Positions 34,385 to 42,777 of a stretch of DNA of 64,000 bases are shown one piece after another. The notes under the pieces are model-generated. The model saw nothing but the letters and a program-made list of their open reading frames with translations, searched no databases and was not told the DNA's origin. Location: positions 1-64,000 of the forward strand of contig CALKIR010000025.1 of assembly GCA_937995985.1 (NCBI GenBank), in the 5' to 3' direction. Position 1 is the stretch's first letter. Every line of letters starts with the position of its first letter. A program made the position numbers and the translations under genes. Source of the DNA: an uncultured Alcaligenaceae bacterium. GTDB lineage: Bacteria > Pseudomonadota > Gammaproteobacteria > Burkholderiales > Burkholderiaceae_B.

Positions 34385-36118
34385 TTAGCGATCAAACAAA
34401 TTGACTTTTGCTAAATCCACAACATGTTTCATCTGCCCGTCCATCACGGCTCGCAACCCCCACAAACTAAAGCCCTTAACTTGCTCCATGTGGATGGTTG
34501 GCGGCAGCACCAACTCTTGACTTGCAGTCACTACGTCCAAAACAGCAGGCCCATCATGGGCTAAAAAGCGCTCTACGGCAGCAGGTAATTCTGTGGGGTC
34601 TTCTACCCGCTCGCCATAAATGCCTACCGCTTGGGCCACCTTGGCAAAATCGGGATTATGCAAATCAACCCCGGTATTCACAAAGCCAGCGACTTTCATT
34701 TCTAAGGCCACAAAGCCCAGCACACTATTGTTAAAAATCACTACTTTAGCGGGAATATTATGCTGCTTAAGGCTAATTAAATCGCCCATCAACATAGAAA
34801 ACCCGCCATCCCCAGAAAGGGAAATGACCTGACGCTCAGGCAGCGCCATTTTGATTCCTAGGGCTTGGGGCATTGCATTGGCCATTGAGCCATGGGTAAA
34901 GGAACCAATTAAGCGGCGCTGTCCATTCATTTTCAAATAACGGGCCGCCCATACTGTTGGAGTCCCCACATCCGCTGTGAAGATGGCATTCTCTGCGGCC
35001 TTTTCACTAATCACAGCAGTTAAATATTGTGGGTGAATTACCCCATGGCTGCCTGGCTGTGCCAGCTTGTCTAGCTGCTCACGCGACTCTTTATAATCTT
35101 TGATTGCCTGTTCTAAAAAGCGCTTATCCTCACGAACAGCTAGATGGGGAAGTAATGCCTGAATGGTTGCCTTAATATCCCCTACCAAACCCAACTCAAG
35201 TTTGGCACGCCGACCCAAATTTTCTGGACGAATATCGACCTGGGCAATCTTTATATGCTGAGGCAAGAACTGCTTATAGGGAAAATCAGTACCGAGCATG
35301 AGCAAGGTATCGCAGGAATGCATGGCTTTATAACCTGACTCAAAGCCTATAAACCCTGTCATGCCTACATCATAGGGATTGTCATACTCAACATGCTCTT
35401 TACCGCCTAAAGCATGCACGATTGGACTTTTGAGGGCATCGGCTAACTGCATGAGTGATTCATGCGCGCCAGCGCAGCCTCGTCCAGCAAAAATAGTGAC
35501 GCGCTGAGCATCATTTAATAATGCAGCCAATGCCTCTACCTCATCCTTTTGAGGCACCACAATAGGATCTTTTGGCAATAAGCTGCTTCGGGGCGAGACC
35601 TGCTTGGTTGGTGATTCCTGTAGCGCAATATCCCCAGGTAGGACAATGACGGCCACTCCTTTTTTGCCCACCGCGGCTCGAATTGCATTTTCTATTACAT
35701 AAGGCAACTGATCGGGATGGGATATTAACTCACAGTAATGGCTGCACTCTTTAAAGAGTTGATCAGGGTGGGTTTCTTGAAAATATCCACTCCCTATTTC
35801 TGCTGAAGGAATATGCGCCGCAATAGCCAACACCGGCGTGCGACTGCGATGCGCATCAAAGAGCCCGTTGATCAAGTGCAAATTACCTGGGCCACATGAA
35901 CCCGCACATACTGCTAACTCATTCGTAACCTGAGCTTCGCCACTGGCGGCAAAAGCAGCGACCTCTTCGTGTCGGGTGCCTACCCATTCAATCTTTCCGT
36001 GGGTGCGAACAGCCTCGGTCACTCCATTTAAACTATCTCCCACAACCCCATAAATACGTTTTACGCCTACTTCGGCTAACGTATGTACTAATAGGTCTGC
36101 TACATTTTTTATTGACAT
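34385..36118 (-). CDS. poxB: Pyruvate:quinone oxidoreductase (pyruvate oxidase)
   Basis: 577-aa peripheral membrane flavoenzyme; it decarboxylates pyruvate to acetate and CO2 and reduces quinone. The ThDP motif is GDGGFSMLMGDL ending in FNNSVLGFV. The catalytic glutamate is in RHEEVAAFAASG. The C-terminus (KGFSLWGLRAVMDGQ, then VVDLAKVNLFDR) resembles the E. coli PoxB membrane-binding peptide. Length matches the 572-aa E. coli enzyme. It sits between mqo and cydAB, all on the minus strand, making a block of quinone-linked enzymes. Confidence 0.92.
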   Translation of the reverse strand: MSIKNVADLLVHTLAEVGVKRIYGVVGDSLNGVTEAVRTHGKIEWVGTRHEEVAAFAASGEAQVTNELAVCAGSCGPGNLHLINGLFDAHRSRTPVLAIAAHIPSAEIGSGYFQETHPDQLFKECSHYCELISHPDQLPYVIENAIRAAVGKKGVAVIVLPGDIALQESPTKQVSPRSSLLPKDPIVVPQKDEVEALAALLNDAQRVTIFAGRGCAGAHESLMQLADALKSPIVHALGGKEHVEYDNPYDVGMTGFIGFESGYKAMHSCDTLLMLGTDFPYKQFLPQHIKIAQVDIRPENLGRRAKLELGLVGDIKATIQALLPHLAVREDKRFLEQAIKDYKESREQLDKLAQPGSHGVIHPQYLTAVISEKAAENAIFTADVGTPTVWAARYLKMNGQRRLIGSFTHGSMANAMPQALGIKMALPERQVISLSGDGGFSMLMGDLISLKQHNIPAKVVIFNNSVLGFVALEMKVAGFVNTGVDLHNPDFAKVAQAVGIYGERVEDPTELPAAVERFLAHDGPAVLDVVTASQELVLPPTIHMEQVKGFSLWGLRAVMDGQMKHVVDLAKVNLFDR

Positions 36119-36176
36119 TGGTTGTCCTTTTACATTTTTTAACCAAGATGGTCTGTGCTCTAAACCATTCTCATTC

Positions 36177-37679
36177 TTAAATATTATCTAGTTTGAGCAC
36201 CTGCGCTGTTTTAGCACGAATACTGCGGCAGGCATCGGCATCTGTTTTCAGATCAATGCCATAAGTGGGGAAAATTTGGCGCAAAGTATTCAGCCACCCA
36301 TCCGCAGTTAAACGATCAGCAAAACACCGCTCTAACAGCTCTATTGCAATGAAAGCAGCCGTGGATGCCCCTGGCGAAGCCCCTAACAAAGCAGCCAATG
36401 ACTGATCAGAAGCCGAAATAAGCTCGGTGCCAAATTCTAAGCGTCCCCCATGATGCTTATGCGTGGGACGAATGATTTGCACCCGCTGGCCCGCAACGAC
36501 CTCTTGCCACTGAGGACGGCGTGCACGTGGATAAAACTGTGTGAGCATTTCAAATTGATGGGCCCCACTTTGTAAAACCTGAGAAATCAGGTATTCAGTT
36601 AAATCCATATTATCTTTGGCTACATCCAACATGGGCACCACATTATCGACACGCACGGAACGGAACAAATCCGTTAATGAACCATGCTTTAAAAAGCGTG
36701 TGGAAAACCCTGCATACGGACCAAACAGCACCGAACGCTTGCCCTCAACAATACGTGTATCTAAATGAGGAACTGACATCGGTGGAGAGCCCGTAGGAGC
36801 CATACCATAGACCTTGGCATTATGTTGATGACTGACCTCTTCATCATCACAACGCAGCCAAATCCCCCCTACAGGGAAACCACCATAACCATGCCCTTCA
36901 GGGATATTTGATTTCTCTAATAGCTCTAAAGAGCCGCCCCCTGCTCCAATAAATACAAAAGGAGTCTGAAAATGACGTTTTTCATGCGTCATGGAGCAAC
37001 GTGCTGTCACAATCCATTCATTAGACTGTGCATCACGTTTGAGATCGGTCACGGTATGCAAATACTGCACATTGACTCCGGAAGCATTCTTTAAATGTTC
37101 AAACAAAATCCGAGTCAATGTTCCATAATCTACGTCAGTGCCGGTAATCATTCGTGTGGCGGCCACAGGAGTGCTGTCCTCACGCCCTTCTATAATAAGG
37201 GGGGCCCACGCAGCAATCTCCTTAGGATCTGTGCTGAACTGCATGCCGTGATAGCAATGATGAGCAGACATGGCCTCATAACGCGCCTGCAGAAACTTCA
37301 CATTCTCTTCACCCCAAACAAAACTCATATGAGGACAAGAGCGAATAAAGTCGGCGGGATCGTCAATAATGCCTTTTTCGACCAAATATGACCAAAATTG
37401 GCGAGACAAATCGAACTCAACATTAACCTCTAGCGCACGACTAATATCTACGCTCCCATCACTCTGTTGGGGGGTGTAATTCAGCTCACAATTTGCTGCA
37501 TGTCCTGTTCCTGCGTTGTTCCAACCATTGGAACTTTCCATTGCGCAATCTTCTAATGCCTCAAGCACCAAAATATTTGCACTGGGATCAAGCTCCTTGA
37601 GTAGAGTACCAACAGTGGCACTCATTATCCCCGCACCAATGAGCAGGAAATCGACTCGCTCAGGCGTTGCTTTACTCAT
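36177..37679 (-). CDS. mqo: Malate:quinone oxidoreductase
   Basis: 500-aa FAD-dependent membrane-associated enzyme that oxidises malate to oxaloacetate and reduces quinone. The FAD-binding N-terminus is LLIGAGIMSATVGTLLKEL; other Mqo phrases are NGWNNAGTGHAANCELNYTP, ARYEAMSAHHCYHGMQFSTD and GASPGASTAAF. Length is typical. On the minus strand upstream of poxB with 58 bases between them, so cotranscription is possible. Confidence 0.95.
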   Translation of the reverse strand: MSKATPERVDFLLIGAGIMSATVGTLLKELDPSANILVLEALEDCAMESSNGWNNAGTGHAANCELNYTPQQSDGSVDISRALEVNVEFDLSRQFWSYLVEKGIIDDPADFIRSCPHMSFVWGEENVKFLQARYEAMSAHHCYHGMQFSTDPKEIAAWAPLIIEGREDSTPVAATRMITGTDVDYGTLTRILFEHLKNASGVNVQYLHTVTDLKRDAQSNEWIVTARCSMTHEKRHFQTPFVFIGAGGGSLELLEKSNIPEGHGYGGFPVGGIWLRCDDEEVSHQHNAKVYGMAPTGSPPMSVPHLDTRIVEGKRSVLFGPYAGFSTRFLKHGSLTDLFRSVRVDNVVPMLDVAKDNMDLTEYLISQVLQSGAHQFEMLTQFYPRARRPQWQEVVAGQRVQIIRPTHKHHGGRLEFGTELISASDQSLAALLGASPGASTAAFIAIELLERCFADRLTADGWLNTLRQIFPTYGIDLKTDADACRSIRAKTAQVLKLDNI

Positions 37680-37697
37680 AGTATATGACCTCTTGAT

Positions 37698-38090
37698 TTA
37701 ATTAGTTTGATTTGGGACAAAAGATGCTTCAGCTTCTTCTCCCAGTGCAATATAAGCCCGTAACCAGGGCTCATTATTGGTTAAATGCCAACGGTGACCA
37801 CCGCCTCTAATGTCTTCGGCTAACAGCACATCACCGGGGTGTAATACAAAGCGCTTGCCCGTATGGGTTTCAAATTCAAGAATTCCCTTCAAGGTCACAA
37901 CATACTGCACTGTGGGCGCATTATGCCAATCAAAACTTCCCCCACTACTTGTTTCGCGAAACGACACCGATTTGGCTGTGGCCAGTAAGGTGCTTGCGTC
38001 TTGGCCTTTTTCCCCAGAGAGTTTTAAATACCCTTCTTCAAAATCAGACTGCCCACTCTCATCAGTAAATAAACGTACACAGCGAATCAT
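37698..38090 (-). CDS. Cupin-fold protein, second of a tandem pair
   Basis: 130-aa single-domain cupin. It opens with IRCVRLFTDESGQ, has a histidine in FDWHNAP, the strand LKGILEFETHTG, then HPGDVLLAEDIRGGGHRWH. Those are cupin motif 1/2-like positions, although the classical two-His motif is only partly present. The downstream gene of a tandem duplication with the cupin at 38109; the two proteins share the N-terminal CVRLFTD and the GD-LLAE-GHRW block. Function unknown; it may be a metabolite-binding or small-molecule isomerase-like cupin. It ends 18 bases before mqo. Confidence 0.78.
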   Translation of the reverse strand: MIRCVRLFTDESGQSDFEEGYLKLSGEKGQDASTLLATAKSVSFRETSSGGSFDWHNAPTVQYVVTLKGILEFETHTGKRFVLHPGDVLLAEDIRGGGHRWHLTNNEPWLRAYIALGEEAEASFVPNQTN

Positions 38091-38108
38091 GCTCGGCTCC
38101 TTGGCTGA

Positions 38109-38495
38109 TTATTCATTAGCTTTAAATGGAATTTCTACATCGGCGGGCAAGGTAACATACACGCGCACCCAAGGCTCATCTCCTAGCATACGCCACCGAT
38201 GGCCTTTGCCTGCCACCTCTTCTGCGAGCAAGATATCTCCTCGCTGTAGCTCAAATTGCTGACCTGATTCTGTCTCAAAGGCCAAATGCCCTTGTAAGGT
38301 GATGACGAATTGCCGTGTCGAATCAAGATGCCATTCTGCTGTCGCCCCAGCTTCTGTGACCTTATAAAATACTTGACCTGCATGAAACACTTTGGTGGCG
38401 TAGTCTCCACGCTCAGCGGGCTCATATTGAAGTATTCCTTCTTGTGCTTGAACTTGCCCCTGCCCATCGGTAAAAAGGCGAACGCATCGTAACAT
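38109..38495 (-). CDS. Cupin-fold protein, first of a tandem pair
   Basis: 128-aa paralogue of the next gene, encoded 18 bases upstream of it. Shared features are LRCVRLFTDGQGQ, EWHLDSTRQFVITLQGHLAFET, RGDILLAEEVAGKGHRWRM and the WVRVYVTL end. Upstream is a 274-bp AT-rich gap shared with the divergent AEC transporter. A spurious overlapping frame covers the 5' part but lacks family features. Function unknown. Confidence 0.78.
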   Translation of the reverse strand: MLRCVRLFTDGQGQVQAQEGILQYEPAERGDYATKVFHAGQVFYKVTEAGATAEWHLDSTRQFVITLQGHLAFETESGQQFELQRGDILLAEEVAGKGHRWRMLGDEPWVRVYVTLPADVEIPFKANE

Positions 38496-38769
38496 GGCAA
38501 TTCCTCAGAAAAGTATTGTTGTTTATTACCTAGAATGATACTCTTTTTACGTAACCACTGTACAGTTACTAAAATATGAACAAAAAATATTAGGAAACTC
38601 AATTGCCCAATCAAATAGCCGTTCCTTTCTCTCAATTGAAAATTATATTCATTTTTTAGCCACAAACCAAAACTTATTCTTCAAGAATTATTAACAATCT
38701 GAGCTTTTTTATTCTATTCCCTTTTATCCAGATAAACTTTGTTTTTGCACAAACTAAAAAGGATTATTC

Positions 38770-39702
38770 ATGCTCACCCATACTATTGCAGCAGCCCTAG
38801 GGCCTATTACCTTAGGTATATTTCTGGGTTGGATATCTGGAAAAACCGGATTTATCAAAAAAGAGTACGCGGACGGCTTGGCAGCATTTGTCGTTAAGAT
38901 CGGGTTGCCTTTGGCGCTTTTTTTGGCAGCCATGACCTCCTCCCCCAAGGACATTCTTAACGTAGACTATGCCCTAGCTATGGGTATTGGCCTGATTCTT
39001 ACTTATATTTTTGGTTATATTTATGGCCGCGTGGTTAAAAAATATGACACCCCCAATGCCACCATGCAAGCCCTAGCAGTGTCCTTTCCTGACATGGCAT
39101 ATTGTGGGCCACCAGTATTGATTGCAGCGGTAGGTAGCTCTGGGCTCATTGCTGTAGTAATCGGTAACTTAATCTATACTGTCATTATCTTGCCCATTGC
39201 CTTAACCATTTTGCAATCAGGCACGGCTCAAGCAAACCCCCTCAAGGCACTCGGACGTGCTGTCGCTCAGCCCTTAGTTATCCTCCCTATTTTGGGAGCT
39301 GTCTTAGCAGTTCTGGGAGTTAAATTACCTGAAATTGCCAATGACTCTATCAATGAGCTAGGAAAAACCGCTGGCGGGGTTGCCCTATTCTTTTTGGGTC
39401 TTTTTATTTCTAAATCTGAATTTCATCTCGATAGAGAAATCATTTTCAATACTTTCATCAAGAATATTGTTCAAGCTGCCCTCATTTTAGGAGCAGGTAT
39501 TTTGCTCGGTTTGCGCGGCGAGCTATTGGCCTCTGCTTTCTTAATCGGTGTGATCCCTACTGCTACAGCAGTGCCCGCATTGGCCGTTGGCAATAAGGCC
39601 TATGAGGATAAATCAGCCTCTACTGTGGTAATTAGTACACTCTTTGCATTAATTTCCATTCCTGCAGGTCTTGCCGTAGTCTCTACCTTTTACCCTGGTT
39701 AA
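38770..39702 (+). CDS. AEC-family transporter (auxin efflux carrier/MdcF-type)
   Basis: 310-aa inner-membrane protein with about ten hydrophobic helices. Family features are GPITLGIFLGWISGKTGFIKKEY, KIGLPLALFLAAMT, SFPDMAYCGPPVL and GVIPTATAVPALAVG. Malonate carriers (MdcF) and other carboxylate permeases belong here; specificity is unknown. AAAAAGGA precedes the ATG. It ends in a strong terminator and is divergent from the cupin pair. Confidence 0.85.
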   Translation: MLTHTIAAALGPITLGIFLGWISGKTGFIKKEYADGLAAFVVKIGLPLALFLAAMTSSPKDILNVDYALAMGIGLILTYIFGYIYGRVVKKYDTPNATMQALAVSFPDMAYCGPPVLIAAVGSSGLIAVVIGNLIYTVIILPIALTILQSGTAQANPLKALGRAVAQPLVILPILGAVLAVLGVKLPEIANDSINELGKTAGGVALFFLGLFISKSEFHLDREIIFNTFIKNIVQAALILGAGILLGLRGELLASAFLIGVIPTATAVPALAVGNKAYEDKSASTVVISTLFALISIPAGLAVVSTFYPG

Positions 39703-39714
39703 TTAAATATTTTT

Positions 39715-39747
39715 AAAAAGCCCCTAAATAGTTTTAGGGGCTTTTTT
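39715..39747 (+). terminator. Rho-independent terminator after the AEC transporter gene
   Basis: A 14-bp stem (39715-39728 with 39733-39746; core AGCCCCTAAA/TTTAGGGGCT), loop TAGT, then T-run. Placed 13 bases after the stop. Confidence 0.9.
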
Positions 39748-39955
39748 CCATATTATTTACATAGATTAAATAATATAAATTTAAATTGATAAGAACTGAA
39801 AACTAAAGCTGTTCATCCTACCCAATAAGCTCTAATATTATTTGAAGAATAAAAATACTAAATTTATAAATAACTTCTAATCGTAGCCTCTTTTAGTTAA
39901 GCCTGTTATTACAAGCGCTTTTTCTTTTCCTTTTTTTACTTTCCATCCCATCATC

Positions 39956-42040
39956 ATGGCACAAAAAAAATCTGCTGTACCAAAAACAATTCTGGTCCCT
40001 GTTTTTGCCCCAGCATTTATCCTTATTCTTCTCTTGCTCCTCGGCACCATGTACAACCCCACTGCTGTCGGTGAGGTGCTGGCCCACACCCTAGACTACC
40101 TCACGGTGCATTTCGGGTGGTTTTATATGCTAGCCGTGGCATTTTTTCTTTTATTCATGGTTGCTATTGCCCTATCCAAATGGGGCAATATTAAATTAGG
40201 GCCCGATCATGCTGAGCCTGAATATAGCTTTTTATCCTGGTTTGCCATGCTATTTGCCGCAGGCTATGGGATTGCCTTGCTATTTTTTGGTGTTGCCGAA
40301 CCAGTCTTACACTATGCCTCACCTCCAGAAGGGCCTGCGTTAACCATAGGCTCAGCACAACAAGCCATGCAAATTGCCTTTTTTCATTGGGGATTTCATA
40401 TCTGGGCAATTTATGGCCTAGTCGGCTTAACCTTAGCGTACTTTACCTATCGTCACGGCCTTCCCCTATCCATGCGTTCTGCTCTATATCCCTTAATTGG
40501 CAATAAAATCTATGGACCTATTGGTCATGCAGTCGATGTCTTTGCTATTTTGGGTACCTTATTTGGCATTGCTACCACGCTTGGTCTATCTGTAACTCAA
40601 ATTAATGCAGGACTGAATTATCTTTGGCCGAGTATTCCAATTAACTATACCGTGCAGATTGGTACTATTGTGGGGGTAACCGCTCTAACTGCTATTTCCG
40701 TGGGTGTAGGCTTAGATAGAGGGGTAAAAAACCTCTCCTTAATTAATATATTTATTGCCGTTGGGTTAATGCTCTTTGTCTTTGTGACCGGACCCACAAT
40801 TTTTATTCTCAATACTTTTATGGAGAATACGGGTAGCTATTTGAGCAATATTGTGCAGCGCACCTTTAATTTGCAAGCCTATACTGGCAGCAATTGGATA
40901 GGCAACTGGACTTTATTTATCTTTGGCTGGACCATTGCATGGGCCCCCTTTGTTGGGTTATTTATTGCTCGTATTAGTCGCGGCAGAACCATTCGTCAAT
41001 TCATTGTTGGGGTAATGGTCGTTCCGGTGGCCTTTACCTTTGTATGGTTTTCCGTATTCGGAGACACTGCCTTATACATGATCATTGTAGATGGCTACAC
41101 AAGCCTCATTGAGCAAGTAGAGCAGGATCATGCCATTGCCTTATTTAAATTTTTTGAGCAATTACCCTTTTCCTCAATCATTAGTTTTATTAGTGTGCTG
41201 CTCATTGCTTTATTTTTCGTGACCTCTTCAGACTCAGGTTCGTTAGTCATTGACTCCTTAGCCTCTGGAGGGGCCGCTCAAACCCCAGTTTGGCAACGGG
41301 TATTTTGGGCCTCTATATCCGGCCTAGTTGCTATTGCCTTATTGCTTGCTAATGGATTAAGCGCATTGCAAGCAGGTTCAGTCATTAGTGCCCTTCCCTT
41401 TGCCATTATTATGATAGTATCCGCCATTGGTATGTGGCGCGCTCTAATCATTGAGGAACACCACGATGCCAGTCAATTGCACCAAACGGCCCCTCGTCCT
41501 ACCGCCAATCGCTTAGGGCGTAATGAATGGAAAAAGCGTCTTGCTAATTTAGTAGACTTCCCTTCTAAGGAAGATGTCAGCCACTTTATTAAAACCACCG
41601 TCATGAATGGCATGAACAGTGTTCAAGCCGAATTACAGGAGCGCGGCTGGGAGGCTTCGACTCATTTTGATGCGCAGCACTGCCGCGCCCATTTCGAAGT
41701 GATGCAAGAAGAAAAGCTTGAATTTGTTTATGAAATCCGCCTTCGAGGCTATGAGCTGCCTGATATTGAGTTACCCGAGGAAATCCCGGCAGATGAAGAA
41801 GGCATGCGCAAATTCTACCGTGCTGAGGTTTTTTTACGCCGCGGGGGACAAGCTTATGATGTCTATGGTTATGAGCAGCAAGATATTATTGCGGATATTC
41901 TTGATCAATTTGAAAAATACATGCACTTTTTACATGTATCACCGGGCATTCTGCCCTGGGATATGGAAGCTCATGACGAAGACTTGCAGCATAATGATGA
42001 TCTCAATGCGCTCGATCAAACTCCTAAGAGCACAAGTTAA
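39956..42040 (+). CDS. BCCT-family choline/betaine transporter, BetT-type
   Basis: 694-aa inner-membrane transporter of quaternary ammonium compounds (choline, glycine betaine, carnitine). Twelve hydrophobic helices occupy about residues 12-500. The BCCT signature FFHWGFHIWAIYG is present, with AGYGIALLFFGVAEP before it. A long cytoplasmic tail of about 190 residues, rich in charged residues, matches BetT, where it tunes osmotic activation. No betaine-synthesis genes (betA, betB) are adjacent. It lies downstream of a 253-bp AT-rich gap and ends at a terminator. Confidence 0.9.
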   Translation: MAQKKSAVPKTILVPVFAPAFILILLLLLGTMYNPTAVGEVLAHTLDYLTVHFGWFYMLAVAFFLLFMVAIALSKWGNIKLGPDHAEPEYSFLSWFAMLFAAGYGIALLFFGVAEPVLHYASPPEGPALTIGSAQQAMQIAFFHWGFHIWAIYGLVGLTLAYFTYRHGLPLSMRSALYPLIGNKIYGPIGHAVDVFAILGTLFGIATTLGLSVTQINAGLNYLWPSIPINYTVQIGTIVGVTALTAISVGVGLDRGVKNLSLINIFIAVGLMLFVFVTGPTIFILNTFMENTGSYLSNIVQRTFNLQAYTGSNWIGNWTLFIFGWTIAWAPFVGLFIARISRGRTIRQFIVGVMVVPVAFTFVWFSVFGDTALYMIIVDGYTSLIEQVEQDHAIALFKFFEQLPFSSIISFISVLLIALFFVTSSDSGSLVIDSLASGGAAQTPVWQRVFWASISGLVAIALLLANGLSALQAGSVISALPFAIIMIVSAIGMWRALIIEEHHDASQLHQTAPRPTANRLGRNEWKKRLANLVDFPSKEDVSHFIKTTVMNGMNSVQAELQERGWEASTHFDAQHCRAHFEVMQEEKLEFVYEIRLRGYELPDIELPEEIPADEEGMRKFYRAEVFLRRGGQAYDVYGYEQQDIIADILDQFEKYMHFLHVSPGILPWDMEAHDEDLQHNDDLNALDQTPKSTS

Positions 42041-42078
42041 AAGTATGACACAAAGCCTGCCTTAGCGGCACCATAAGA

Positions 42079-42115
42079 AAAGGGTTACCACAAAATGTGG
42101 TAACCCTTTCTTTTT
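42079..42115. terminator. Terminator between betT-type gene and paaY
   Basis: A 14-bp stem (42079-42092 with 42096-42109; core GGGTTACCACA) with a 3-base loop and T-rich tail on the plus strand. The A-rich left flank gives T residues on the minus strand too, so it may serve both convergent genes. Confidence 0.88.
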
Positions 42116-42147
42116 AGCTGCTGTTGAAGCTTCTTGGAGAGAAAAAA

Positions 42148-42768
42148 CTAAATCTGTCCGGCTTTAAACCGACGCAAATGCAAGGAGTCATAATGAGGCA
42201 TTTGCAAACGCCTCCGCTCTGCTTCTGGCTCAGATAACGGAGCGGAGACCTCTTTGAGTAATTCAGGGCTGTTCATGGCCAGCCATTGGTACACCTCTGT
42301 ACCTTCTTTTTTCCATTGTAACTCCTGCTCACTTAACTCCCGCAAGATCCGTGCAGGTGTTCCCACTGCCAGGTGATTGGCAGGAATATTCTGAGCAGTT
42401 TTCACAAAAGCCATAGCCCCGACAATGGCATTTTCTCCTACTACAGCATGATCCATAATGACGGAGTTCATCCCCACCATCGCATTTTTGCCAATAATAC
42501 ATCCATGCAGCACCACCCCATGACCGATATGACCATCCTCTTCGACAATCACATCTGCATCAGGATAGCAATGGGCAATACAGTTATCTTGAATATTGGC
42601 CCCAGCTTTGAGCTGAATACGACCAAAATCTCCACGCAATACTGCACCTGGCCCAACATAGCACCCTGCACCAATAATGACATCACCAATTAGGGTGGCA
42701 TTAGGGTGAATAAAACTGCTTGGATGGACCACCGGAATCAAGCCGTCAAAGGAAAAAATATGCGCCAT
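42148..42768 (-). CDS. paaY: Phenylacetate degradation protein PaaY (hexapeptide-repeat thioesterase)
   Basis: 206-aa left-handed beta-helix protein. Hexapeptide repeats run from about residue 20 to 135 (for example ATLIGDVIIGAGCYVGPGA). Carbonic-anhydrase-type histidines occur in IAHCYPD, GHIGHG and VVLHGC. In E. coli PaaY is a thioesterase that hydrolyses dead-end CoA esters of the pathway. Last gene of the minus-strand paa operon, 9 bases after paaZ. Confidence 0.92.
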   Translation of the reverse strand: MAHIFSFDGLIPVVHPSSFIHPNATLIGDVIIGAGCYVGPGAVLRGDFGRIQLKAGANIQDNCIAHCYPDADVIVEEDGHIGHGVVLHGCIIGKNAMVGMNSVIMDHAVVGENAIVGAMAFVKTAQNIPANHLAVGTPARILRELSEQELQWKKEGTEVYQWLAMNSPELLKEVSAPLSEPEAERRRLQMPHYDSLHLRRFKAGQI

Positions 42769-42777
42769 CCGTTACTC

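Noticed and set aside
38183..38665. Minus-strand 160-codon frame overlapping the first cupin gene
   Set aside because: It is in another frame of a clearly conserved cupin, with no recognisable domain.
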